From contig JAIQFS010000008.1 of the NCBI GenBank assembly GCA_020073145.1, forward strand, positions 186,001-250,000: a DNA stretch of 64,000 nucleotides, written 5' to 3'. Positions 46,461-53,973 of this stretch are shown here, piece by piece. The notes beneath the pieces are model-generated. The model was not told the DNA's origin. It made no database searches and saw only the letters and a list, made by a program, of their open reading frames with translations. This DNA is from Terriglobia bacterium. Lineage in GTDB: Bacteria; Acidobacteriota; Terriglobia; Bryobacterales; Bryobacteraceae. The number at the start of each line of letters is the position of its first letter. Within the stretch, counting starts at the first letter, position 1. Position numbers and translations under genes: made by a program.

Positions 46461-46492
46461 ACTAGTACAAAAGTAGACCTAGTATGGCGAAA
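46452..46492. promoter_or_regulatory. 14-base perfect inverted repeat over the padR start codon
   Basis: TTTCGCCATACTAG at 46452-46465 and CTAGTATGGCGAAA at 46479-46492, with a 13-base spacer. The left arm includes the padR ATG (46458-46460). The same arms create a mirror-image ATGGCGAAA on the plus strand. Arms of this length far exceed chance and fit a two-fold symmetric PadR binding site. Confidence 0.7.
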
Positions 46493-46523
46493 CAGAGTCT
46501 ATTTGTCAAGAGACGTTCTAGCG

Positions 46524-47080
46524 GTGTCCCGGGGTGTAAAACCCGGTCTGCGCATCTTGCTGCCCCCGCTCACCATGATCGTGGCCGGTGTCGGTGGAAT
46601 CTTGCTCGCGGCCTGGTCCTCTCGACCCGTCCCACCCCTTCCCCAACAAGCCCTGAGCCCGAGTGACGAAATCGAGTACATCATATGATACGGATCAATC
46701 CGACCGCCTCAACGGGCGCTTTGTCATGAACATGGACCGGGATCGAGTGCGGCTCCAGCGCGTCAAACCCTGTATCGCAGCGGAAAGATCACCGACCCTC
46801 TGGATGAATACCGTGCCGGCCTGGTCTATCAGCACGCTGCCTGTGCGGACGACTATCAGATTGCTTATGAACTGGCGACCAGACATTCCTTCTCGTGCTC
46901 CCTGCCTTGCGGCAGAGGCAACACTGCGTTGTGCCAACAAAGCGTCCGGCCAGATTCACAGACGGGCTCGAAGCACCAGATCGAAGCCGGCTTGAAGTGC
47001 CCCCGGCGGAGGCTATCTTCTCTCGAATCGCGCCCGTTTTCATCCCTCGTTGTGGCGAAAGCGTAGCGCCGCCGTGGGGG
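46524..47080 (+). pseudogene. Decayed gene for a membrane-anchored DUF6624-like protein
   Basis: Reading shifts among frames reconstruct one protein. Frame 1 (GTG 46524 to TGA 46688): a membrane anchor LPPLTMIVAGVGGILLAAW and SPSDEIEYI. Next frame: YDTDQSDRLNGRFVMNMDRD and RVRLQRV to about 46760. Back to the first frame: RQTLYRSGKITDPLDEYRAG, LVYQHAACADDYQIAYELA to about 46885. After that, fragments such as CLAAEATLRCANKASGQ and FTDGLEAPDRSRLEVPPAE occur in other frames. The order matches DUF6624 proteins (AD-Q--R, then D-Y-AA-V-QHG, then A--LA). At least three frameshifts. Confidence 0.55.
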
Positions 47081-47181
47081 AGTCACCGCCTTTCCGCCTC
47101 AAAATTTCATTGATCCGCAAACACTTACCGCTTTGAGCCGCCGTTTCCCCCGTGCCGCCCGGGTATCCTCAAATCGACGGT

Positions 47182-47841
47182 ATGGCGACTCAGAATCAAA
47201 TCGAAGCGAATCGCCGCAATTCGCAAAAATCCACGGGCCCCACCTCGCCGGAGGGCAAGGCCGCTTCTCGTTTCAATGCCCTGAAGACCGGCATCCACGC
47301 GCAATCCCAGGTCATCCCCGGGGAAGACTCCGCCGAACTCGACGCCCTCATCACGGACTACTACTGCCGGTTCCCCCCGGCCGACGCCTTCGAGCGTTCC
47401 CTGGTCGACTCCCTCGTCTGCGCCGAATGGCAGCTCCGCCGCCTCCGCCGCGTCGAGGTCCAGCTCTGGCAGAGTCGCACCGACGACGCTCAGGCATCCA
47501 ACATCCATCCCCTCAATCCAGCCGCCCCGCTCGGCGACGTCTTCAGTCGCGGCGCCAATGCGTTCATGCTCCTGCAGCGCCGCATCGATTCCACCGAGCG
47601 CTCTCTCGCTCGCATCTTCGGACTACTCGAGCGTCTCCACGCCGCCAGATCCCAGCCCGCGCAGGAGAAGTCGCAGCCCCCGGCCCCCTGCCCCTGTCCC
47701 CCGGCCCCCGAATTGGCTTCGTTCCGTAATGTCCCCCAGCCACCCGAGATGCCTCCCGGGGCAGCCGCGCCGACGGCCGCGATCGACGGGATCCTGGATG
47801 CCGGCAACGAGAAAATCCAGAGTAACCGGGATTCCGGCTAG
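47182..47841 (+). CDS. Acidobacterial hypothetical protein with NRRNSQKSTGP motif
   Basis: 219 residues from ATG 47182; an in-frame ATG 30 bases earlier is possible. The N-terminus (ANRRNSQKSTGPTSPEGKA, then FNALKTGIHAQ) is a widely repeated family signature in Solibacter-type genomes. A helical middle (DAFERSLVDSLVCAEWQLRRL) and a Pro/Ala-rich tail follow. The function is unknown. The N-terminal motif recalls short nucleic-acid-binding segments, but that is speculation. Confidence 0.75.
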   Translation: MATQNQIEANRRNSQKSTGPTSPEGKAASRFNALKTGIHAQSQVIPGEDSAELDALITDYYCRFPPADAFERSLVDSLVCAEWQLRRLRRVEVQLWQSRTDDAQASNIHPLNPAAPLGDVFSRGANAFMLLQRRIDSTERSLARIFGLLERLHAARSQPAQEKSQPPAPCPCPPAPELASFRNVPQPPEMPPGAAAPTAAIDGILDAGNEKIQSNRDSG

Positions 47842-47876
47842 CCGTGCCTCACGATTCGGCGGCCGATGGCCATCGT

Positions 47877-48887
47877 TCACCCCTGCGTGTAGCTAATCAC
47901 TGCATCGGTGAACTCGTCCGTCGAGGCGGGGCCGCCTACGTCGCCGGTCAGGTGCTTGCCCTCGGCATACACTCGCTCGATGGCGCTCTGCAGCCGGACC
48001 GACGCCTCGCGCTCGCCCAGGTGCGCCAGCATCAGGACCGCCGATTGCATCAGCGCGGTGGGATTGGCCAGGCCCTTGCCCGCAATGTCCGGTGCCGTGC
48101 CGTGTACCGCCTCGAAGATGGCGTGATGATCTCCCATGTTCGCTCCGGGTACGATCCCCAGGCCGCCCACCAGCCCTGCGCAGAGGTCGGAAATGATGTC
48201 GCCATACAAGTTCGGCATCACCAGCAGGTCGAACGTCTCCGGCCGCATCACCAGTTGCATGCACGCGTTGTCCACGATCAGCTCGGTGTACTGGATCGCC
48301 GGAAACCCCGCCGCCACTTCGCGGCAGCACTTCAGGAACAGGCCGTCGCTCAGCTTCATGATGTTGGCTTTATGAATGGCCGTGACCTTGCACCGGCCCT
48401 CGCGATGCGCGTATTCGAAGGCCGCCCGCGCGATCCGCATCGAGGCGTTCTGGGTGATGATCTTCAGGCTCTCCACCACTCCCGGGACAATCTCATGCTC
48501 CAGCCCCGCGTACAGATCCTCGGTGTTCTCGCGGAAAATCGCCAGGTTGACCGCCACGTCGTGAAACCGCGTCTTCAACCCCGGAAGCATACGCACCGGG
48601 CGAAAATTGGTGTACAGCCCCAACTTCTTGCGCAGCTGCACGTTGATGCTCTGGTGGCCGCCGCCGATCGGCGTCGCGGTCGGCCCTTTGAGACCCACGC
48701 GCGACATCTCCAGCGAGGCGAATACCTCGCTCGGCAGCAATTCGCCGTATTCCTCGAGCGCATTCACGCCGGCTTCCACGCGCTCCCATTCAATCTCCAC
48801 ACCCGTGGCGGTCACCGCGCGCACCGTCGCGTCCGCCACTTCCGGCCCGATGCCGTCTCCCGGGATAAGCGTTACCTGATGGGTCAC
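47877..48887 (-). CDS. NAD-type isocitrate dehydrogenase (IDH3-like)
   Basis: 336 residues, the length of the mitochondrial-type subunit and close relatives. TLIPGDGIGPEV start; substrate site FRENTEDLYAGLEHEI; KVTAIHKANIMKLSDGLF with the catalytic Lys; Mg-site MPNLYGDIISDLCAGLVGG; cofactor loop EAVHGTAPDIAGKGLANPTA. The substrate loop (NTEDLYAGLEH) favours isocitrate over 3-isopropylmalate. It converts isocitrate to 2-oxoglutarate. It is divergent from pcm. Confidence 0.9.
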   Translation of the reverse strand: MTHQVTLIPGDGIGPEVADATVRAVTATGVEIEWERVEAGVNALEEYGELLPSEVFASLEMSRVGLKGPTATPIGGGHQSINVQLRKKLGLYTNFRPVRMLPGLKTRFHDVAVNLAIFRENTEDLYAGLEHEIVPGVVESLKIITQNASMRIARAAFEYAHREGRCKVTAIHKANIMKLSDGLFLKCCREVAAGFPAIQYTELIVDNACMQLVMRPETFDLLVMPNLYGDIISDLCAGLVGGLGIVPGANMGDHHAIFEAVHGTAPDIAGKGLANPTALMQSAVLMLAHLGEREASVRLQSAIERVYAEGKHLTGDVGGPASTDEFTDAVISYTQG

Positions 48888-48916
48888 TCATCTTATTATA
48901 AAGGCGGGGGTATCCC

Positions 48917-49564
48917 TTGATCCCGGATTGGGAAGCCGAGCGCCGCGCCATGGTCGACACGCAGTTGCGCCGCCGCGGCATCCGCGACCCGCGCGTCTTG
49001 CGCGCCCTCGAACAGATCCCGCGCGAGGAGTTCGTCCCGGCCGAGGCGCGTCTGCTGGCCTGCGCCGACGATCCCGTTCCCATCGGCCATGCCCAGACCA
49101 TTTCGCAGCCCTACATGACCGCCCTCATGGCGGAACTGCTGGAGCTGACCGGCGTCGAAAACGTCCTCGAAGTGGGCGCCGGCTCCGGCTATCACGCCGC
49201 GGTGCTGGGCGCGCTGGCGGCCACCGTCGTCACCCTTGAGCTCATTCCCGGCCTCGCTCACGCCGCCCGCCGCAACCTCGCGCGCACCGGGTGCGATGCC
49301 AACGTCCTGGTCGTCTGCGGCGATGGCTCCTTCGGCCACCCCGAACTCGCCCCCTACGACGCCATCTCGGTGGCGGCCGCCGCCCCGGAGATTCCCGCCG
49401 CCTTACTCGACCAGCTGAACGACCCCGGCCGCATGGTCATTCCCGTCGGCGAGCGCCTCGACCAGGAATTGCGCGTCATCTCCAAACGCAACGGCGTGAT
49501 CCAATCGCGCGTTGCCTCCCTTTGCCGGTTTGTCCCGCTCCGCGGCCAGGAAGGATGGCGCTAA
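48917..49564 (+). CDS. pcm: Protein-L-isoaspartate O-methyltransferase
   Basis: Repairs isoaspartyl damage in proteins using SAM. 215 residues from TTG 48917, after GGCGGGGG; ATG 48950 would cut the conserved helix WEAERRAMVDTQLRRRGI. PIGHAQTISQPYMTALM, the SAM loop VLEVGAGSGYHAAVL and YDAISVAAAAPEIPAALL are diagnostic. The usual post-motif VTAAAP is AVAAAAP-like here. Ten bases before the DUF2103 gene, so the two are probably co-transcribed. Confidence 0.93.
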   Translation: MIPDWEAERRAMVDTQLRRRGIRDPRVLRALEQIPREEFVPAEARLLACADDPVPIGHAQTISQPYMTALMAELLELTGVENVLEVGAGSGYHAAVLGALAATVVTLELIPGLAHAARRNLARTGCDANVLVVCGDGSFGHPELAPYDAISVAAAAPEIPAALLDQLNDPGRMVIPVGERLDQELRVISKRNGVIQSRVASLCRFVPLRGQEGWR

Positions 49565-49573
49565 GCAACAGTC

Positions 49574-49870
49574 ATGCGCCTCCGAACCTCCCACGACCGG
49601 CTCAAGATCGAGCACAGCATCATCGGCGGCCTCCGCGGCATCCTGGAAACCCTGCTGGCGGCCACACCCGAGATCCGCTCGGTGATTCCCGGAGTCATCC
49701 GCCCGGTCCGGGACGCCAAGGGCCCGGTTCGCATCCGCGTCACCGTTCCCACCCCAAACGGCTGGAAGGCCATCGCCCTCGCCGCCGGCGCCCGCCAGGA
49801 GCTGTTCATCAGCACGGCCCTGGGCAAGCCGGAGTTAGAGGCGGCTCTCCGGAGATCCCTAGTACCCTAA
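49574..49870 (+). CDS. DUF2103 protein
   Basis: 98 residues. The family pattern is visible: KIEHSIIGGLRGILETLLAA, then IRSVIPGVIRPV, GWKAIALAAGARQELFIST. DUF2103 proteins are small, predicted metal-binding, and of unknown role. Follows pcm by 9 bases and is closed by a strong hairpin terminator directly at its stop codon. Confidence 0.8.
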   Translation: MRLRTSHDRLKIEHSIIGGLRGILETLLAATPEIRSVIPGVIRPVRDAKGPVRIRVTVPTPNGWKAIALAAGARQELFISTALGKPELEAALRRSLVP

Positions 49871-49890
49871 GGGACTTCGGTCCTATTTTA
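49871..49890 (+). terminator. Intrinsic terminator with UUCG tetraloop
   Basis: GGGAC-TTCG-GTCCT immediately after the DUF2103 stop, followed by ATTTTACTT. The C(UUCG)G loop is exceptionally stable. The T-run is moderate. Confidence 0.65.
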
Positions 49891-49934
49891 CTTAAATATA
49901 TTATAATCAATAGTTTGATGGATCTTAGGCCTAG

Positions 49935-49964
49935 TTGACAGGACCCTGTTAACCAAAGAAATAT
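49935..49964 (+). promoter_or_regulatory. Promoter candidate TTGACA-N18-AAATAT in an AT-rich island
   Basis: Perfect -35 TTGACA at 49935-49940 with an AT-rich -10 region (GAAATATAG) 17-18 bases on. It sits in a 120-base island of low GC before the small membrane protein gene. TCGGTCCTAT occurs at 49877-49886 and again at 49970-49979, and AGGACC at 49940-49945 can pair with GGTCCT at 49972-49977. Confidence 0.45.
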
Positions 49965-49999
49965 AGACATCGGTCCTATACGGGCTATATGCTTGCGAT

Positions 50000-50233
50000 A
50001 TGAGTGCCCTTCCGCTCGTGCGAGTCGCGGAGATCCCCGAATCGGTGGTCGAGGAGTCTGTCGGCACCCGAACCATCACGGTTCTTCCGGGCGTCGCGGA
50101 CCAAGTGGATGACGAGGAAGAACATGCCGACGCTCTGGCCAACCGCCTCCGCCCGGCGCGCGGCGCTCTCCTCGGAATCGTCCTTGGCGCGATGTTCTGG
50201 GTCAGCGTCCTGGTCCTGATCATCAAACGCTAG
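50000..50233 (+). CDS. Small single-pass membrane protein
   Basis: 77 residues. An acidic N-terminal half (VADQVDDEEEHADALANR) and one C-terminal membrane helix (ALLGIVLGAMFWVSVLVLII) ending KR. No Shine-Dalgarno sequence is seen before the ATG; a CTATAT at 49985 would give a nearly leaderless message. Family not recognised. It precedes the ATP-grasp gene by 22 bases and may be co-transcribed. Confidence 0.6.
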   Translation: MSALPLVRVAEIPESVVEESVGTRTITVLPGVADQVDDEEEHADALANRLRPARGALLGIVLGAMFWVSVLVLIIKR

Positions 50234-50255
50234 GTCCTCCCGCACCTGCGCGAGA

Positions 50256-51482
50256 ATGAGAGCAGTGCCCCGCCGTCTCCTTCTCTTTGCCGCCACCACC
50301 GGCTATCAGATCCGCGTGTTCGCCGATGCCGCGCGCCGGCTGGACATCGATCTCACGCTCGCCACCGACCGCTGCCACGTGCTCGAAGACCCGTGGGGCG
50401 ATCGCGCGATTGCCATCAAGTTCGATCGCATCGACGAATCCCTCGGCGTCCTCCGGGGCCGGCGCTTCGATGGCGTCGCGGCGGTGGGCGATCGTCCGGC
50501 GGTGCTCGCCGCCGCTGCCGCCGAGATGCTGGGCGTCCCGTTTCATCCGCCGGCCGCGGCCCGCGCCTGCAACGACAAGTTCCTGGCCCGCCAGCTCTAC
50601 CAGGCCGCCGGGCTGCCCATGCCGCCGTTCTTCCGCGTGTCCTTCGAACAGGATCCCGCCGAGATCGCGGCCCGCGCGCCCTATCCGTGCGTTCTCAAAC
50701 CGCTCGGCCTCTCGGCCAGCCGCGGTGTGATCCGCGCCAATAGCCCCGCCGAATTCACCGCCGCCTTTCATCGCATCCGCAAGCTGGGTGAGTCGCACCT
50801 GCAGGTGGAAGGCTACATCGAAGGCCGCGAGTTCGCCGTGGAGGGCCTGGTCACCGGCGGCGTATTTCAACCGCTGGCCATTTTCGACAAGCCCGATCCG
50901 CTCGAAGGGCCTTTCTTCGAAGAGACCCTCTACATCACGCCGTCGCGCGAACCAACCGCCGTGCAGCAGGTGTTACTCGAAACCACCGCGCGGGCCGTTC
51001 GGGCTCTCGGCCTGCGCCACGGCCCGGTGCACGCCGAGGTTCGCTACAACCGCGCGGGCGCTTGGATGCTGGAGGCCGCCGCCCGTCCCATCGGCGGGCT
51101 GTGCGCCAAGGCGCTGCGCTTCCGGCCCGGCGTGCCGCTGGAAGAGTTGATTCTCCGCCACGCGCTGGGCGAGGATGTGGCCGGCGCTTGCCTGACCGGC
51201 GCGGCCTCGGGGGTCATGATGATTCCCCTTCCCAAAGACGGCGTCTACGAATCGGTGGAAGGTGTCGAGAGCGCGGGGGCAGTCCCCGGAATCGAGGAGG
51301 TCGTCATTACCGCCAAGGCCGGTCAGCGCCTGATCCCGTTGCCCGAGGGCGCCAGCTACCTGGGGTTTCTGTTTGCGCGGGGAGACTCGCCGGCGGACGT
51401 GGAGTCGGCCTTGCGCCGGTCGCACGCGGAACTGCGTTTTCACATCGCGACCGCGCTCGAGACCTTCAGCCCTTCGCTTTAG
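50256..51482 (+). CDS. ATP-grasp domain enzyme
   Basis: 408 residues. The ATP-grasp fold is clear: CNDKFLARQLYQAAGLPMP, YPCVLKPLGLSASRGVIRA, VEGYIEGREFAVEGLV, and metal-site HAEVRYNRAGAWMLEAAARP, with the GLCAKALRF end of the active site. Family members ligate a carboxylate to an amine with ATP (for example carnosine synthase-like or biotin carboxylase-like groups). Substrate is unknown, though length and motifs place it in the stand-alone ligase group. Its end overlaps the convergent iron-trafficking gene by 17 bases. Confidence 0.88.
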   Translation: MRAVPRRLLLFAATTGYQIRVFADAARRLDIDLTLATDRCHVLEDPWGDRAIAIKFDRIDESLGVLRGRRFDGVAAVGDRPAVLAAAAAEMLGVPFHPPAAARACNDKFLARQLYQAAGLPMPPFFRVSFEQDPAEIAARAPYPCVLKPLGLSASRGVIRANSPAEFTAAFHRIRKLGESHLQVEGYIEGREFAVEGLVTGGVFQPLAIFDKPDPLEGPFFEETLYITPSREPTAVQQVLLETTARAVRALGLRHGPVHAEVRYNRAGAWMLEAAARPIGGLCAKALRFRPGVPLEELILRHALGEDVAGACLTGAASGVMMIPLPKDGVYESVEGVESAGAVPGIEEVVITAKAGQRLIPLPEGASYLGFLFARGDSPADVESALRRSHAELRFHIATALETFSPSL

Positions 51483-51798
51483 GCGGCACGAAATCCGGCG
51501 GCAGGGCCGCGCCTTCGCCGAAGAAATACGCCTCCATTTGTTGCAGGAGAAATTCCTGGGCTTCCTGGGTGCCGAGATTCAGCCGGTATTCATTCATGAG
51601 CATCTTCATGTGCTCCACCCACATCTTCCAGGCTTCCTTGGAAACGTTCTCGTAGATTTTTTGTCCGAGCGGGTGCCCTTCAAACGGCGTTTCGTCGAGC
51701 CCTTCCATCTCGCGTCCGAATTTTACGCAAAACACCTTGCGCGCTCCCGGCTTGATCGCGTTGTTGATCCCGGTCAGCCCCCCGTTGCCGCAGCCCAT
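51466..51798 (-). CDS. Fe(2+)-trafficking (YggX-family) protein
   Basis: 110 residues. The core is that of YggX: KVFCVKFGREMEGLD, ENVSKEAWKMWVEHMKMLMN, EYRLNLGTQEAQEFLLQQM, YFFGEG. YggX proteins usually begin a few residues before VFC; here about 20 extra residues (MGCGNGGLTGINNAIKPG) with one more Cys precede it. A GAGGAG site is 12 bases upstream of the ATG. Proposed role: iron supply to Fe-S cluster repair and oxidation defence. Confidence 0.88.
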   Translation of the reverse strand: MGCGNGGLTGINNAIKPGARKVFCVKFGREMEGLDETPFEGHPLGQKIYENVSKEAWKMWVEHMKMLMNEYRLNLGTQEAQEFLLQQMEAYFFGEGAALPPDFVPPKAKG

Positions 51799-51851
51799 CG
51801 CATCAGTCTCCTCAGTTCAGGATAGCGTAGTCGGTCCGGGCGCCGCGCGCG

Positions 51852-51980
51852 TCAGCCGGGATTCCATGACGGGACGATCAGGTGCACATGGTTGGTCATG
51901 AGGCACCATCCGAGCATGCGAACGTGCGCTTCGGAGAGGGTATCGACGAGCAAGCGAAGATAGGTCTGGCGATCGACGTC
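51852..51980 (-). mobile_element. Truncated REP-type (Y1/IS200-like) transposase fragment
   Basis: Only the start of a RAYT-type transposase is left: DVDRQTYLRLLVDTLSEAHV, then RMLGWCLMTNHVHLIVPSW and stop. NHVHLI is the HUH metal motif of Y1 transposases. The catalytic tyrosine domain is absent. It continues in frame from the neighbouring decayed gene, so the two fragments were joined by deletion. Confidence 0.6.
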
Positions 51981-52619
51981 CCACGCGCAGCCAGCGTTCG
52001 GCCTCCTCGTACTGGCCGAGAAGCCAGTAGGCCACGCCCATGGCGCCGTTGGTGCGGTACGAAAGAGGATCCAGGTGAAGCGCGCGCTCGTACAAACGCA
52101 ATCCTTCTTCAAAGCGGGATTGACCGAACACATGGTCATGAAGCCTTCTTTGCAATCGCGCAAGGCAAATGCGGTGGTCAGGCCGAGCACCTTGAGCCCC
52201 GGCACGGAAGCGAGCTCGAAGATGATTTCTTCGGTGGTGCCGTTGCAGAACAGCACCTGTTCCGGATCCGCGCTGAGATTCACGAAGGGAAGGACGGCGA
52301 CGGTGTCCGGGTCCAGATCCTGCGCCGCGACTTCGGTGGGCGGCTGCAGATGCTGACGCCGGACGAACTTGGGAACATAGCTGCCCGGTTGAAAGGCGAT
52401 CACGACCGGATCGTCGCAGCCGGCGCCGCGGTCGAAGACGTCGTGTCCGATGGCGAATTCCTTGAGATGTTCAGCTTGTCCGGCCAGCGTCTCCTGGACG
52501 GTGAGCTGGAGGAACTTCGAGAGCCTGGGAGAGTTGATAAAGGCCTCGTTTTCCAGTAGTTTGGCCAGCTCCGCCCGAACCTCTGCGGCGCCAACCGAGG
52601 CGGTATCCGGGATGACTCG
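51980..52619 (-). pseudogene. Gutted TolB-like/TPR regulatory protein gene
   Basis: Three parts of one acidobacterial TolB/TPR protein remain. (1) 52619 to about 52130: AEVRAELAKLLENEAFINSP, FLQLTVQETLAGQAEHLKEF, then a jump to DDPVVIAFQPGSYVPKFVRR and VAVLPFVNLSADPEQVLFCN. (2) From about 52128, in another frame, a TPR unit (EEGLRLYERALHLDPLSYRT; AYWLLGQYEEAERWL). The helix and hinge between parts are missing, the start is a stop-flanked region, and the end runs into the transposase fragment. Non-functional. Confidence 0.6.
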
Positions 52620-52914
52620 CTACCCGATGTGGGTGCCACGCGGCCCCTCCCGGCACCAAGGGTATCACCGGAGGAGACTCTCTTCAAGGGAGCTGATGTA
52701 ACGGTTACATAGCCTCTGCGGACTGGGTTGCCGGCCCGGCCGCCCGTATTCTGATGAAGGACGTTCCTTTCTGTTTCGATCCATGCGAACATCACGGCTG
52801 AAGATTCCTGCGCTTGTGGCGGCCGTTCGCGCGTCGTGCGCGGGCCGGCCTGGCGATCCACCCGCCGCGACGTGGCCGGTGAGGCCCGCCACTGCTCCTG
52901 CCGAGACGGGGTGC
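52620..52914. other. Region without a supported gene
   Basis: About 295 bases between the decayed TolB/TPR gene and the PAS gene. Open frames on either strand are low in recognisable motif and have shadow-like composition. It may hold the promoter of the PAS gene. Confidence 0.3.
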
Positions 52915-53398
52915 ATGGACTGGGCGTCGTTGTTCCGCAGCGCCCTGGAGGATTCGCCGCACGGCGTTGCCTTTTCCGATCCCAGCCGCTTGTTTTCGGT
53001 ACACCAACCCAGCCTTTCAGCGGCTCATGGGGTATGACGACATCAGTCAGGCTCACGGGCGATGGCTCTTCGAGTTCCTGGCATTTCCGGAGCAGTCCGC
53101 ATCCATTTTGCACGGGCTGCGGGAGCAGGGCTCCTGGATGGGCCAGGCCGCGGCTCGCCGGCGGGACTGCTCGGTGTTCCCGGCTGAAATCTCCGCACAT
53201 TGGATCGGCGGGAAACGCGGCAATGCCGGCTGGGTACACTGGCGCATTGTCGACCTCACCGGCCGCTTGGGCGTGGAATACGAAGAGCTCCGGCGCGTAA
53301 TCGACTTGGCTTGGGGGCGCGGGCACCACGTTTCGGCTGTATTTTCCGGAAGCCGGACGCGGGTAGCGGTCGAGCCCGCAGGATTTCCTTGCCGTTGA
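52915..53398 (+). pseudogene. PAS-domain gene with one frameshift
   Basis: Starts ATG 52915 (MDWASLFRSALEDSPHGVAF, SDPS), then shifts frame at the T-run 52993-52996. Removing one T restores SRLFRYTNPAFQRLMGYDD, the standard PAS sequence, and the frame then continues to 53398 (LRRVIDLAW near the end). No kinase or output domain follows, so it is a lone PAS or a truncated sensor. Could also be a sequencing error in the homopolymer. Confidence 0.55.
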
Positions 53399-53430
53399 GA
53401 CCACCGCGTGGCTGCGGTAGGATGCGAAAG

Positions 53431-53868
53431 ATGATCCCTGCTGCCAAGGTGGCTGTGCTGCACCGCATCAGTCCGTTCTTTGTCGTCGACGATCTTGCGA
53501 AGAGCCTGGATTTCTACTGCGCGAAGCTGGGTTTTGCAGTCACGTACACGGGTGGAGGCGACGGACAGGGCAAAGATTTCTTTGGCATCATCGAGCGAGA
53601 CGGCGCCATGCTGATGCTCAAGTCCATCACGCCCGAGATTCACCCACAACCCAATCCTTCCCGCCACCAATGGGCGCGCTGGGATGCGTATATCGATACT
53701 TCCGATCCAGACTCGCTGTATCGAGAGTACGTGGACAAGGGTGTTCCGATCCACAGCGAATTGAGCGACACCGGCGATGGACTGCGCGCCTTCGAGATCA
53801 CCGACAACAGCGGGTACGTACTGTGTTTCGGACGTCCGCTCGAAGCTCCAGGGAACGGGACTCGCTAG
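53431..53868 (+). CDS. VOC-superfamily (glyoxalase-like) protein
   Basis: 145 residues from ATG 53431, 8 bases after AGGA; ATG 53422 is also in frame. Two beta-alpha-beta-beta-beta modules: ISPFFVVDDLAKSLDFYCAK with LGFAV, and RWDAYIDTSDPDSLYREYVD with GLRAFEITDNSGYVLCFGR. Metal-site residues are ambiguous. Members include bleomycin resistance proteins and dioxygenases; no function can be fixed. It may be a single-gene unit. Confidence 0.8.
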   Translation: MIPAAKVAVLHRISPFFVVDDLAKSLDFYCAKLGFAVTYTGGGDGQGKDFFGIIERDGAMLMLKSITPEIHPQPNPSRHQWARWDAYIDTSDPDSLYREYVDKGVPIHSELSDTGDGLRAFEITDNSGYVLCFGRPLEAPGNGTR

Positions 53869-53973
53869 CGTCGCGCAGGACCTCCCAGACGCGCTCCGGC
53901 CGAGCGCGAATTTCGATTTCGACCGGAGAGTCCGTCATGGGCAGGAAGTCGTGCGATGCCTCCTGCCGGACGA

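Noticed and set aside
52400-53404. 334-residue minus-strand frame
   Set aside because: It is out of frame with the TolB/TPR fragment and antisense to the PAS gene. Composition is shadow-like.
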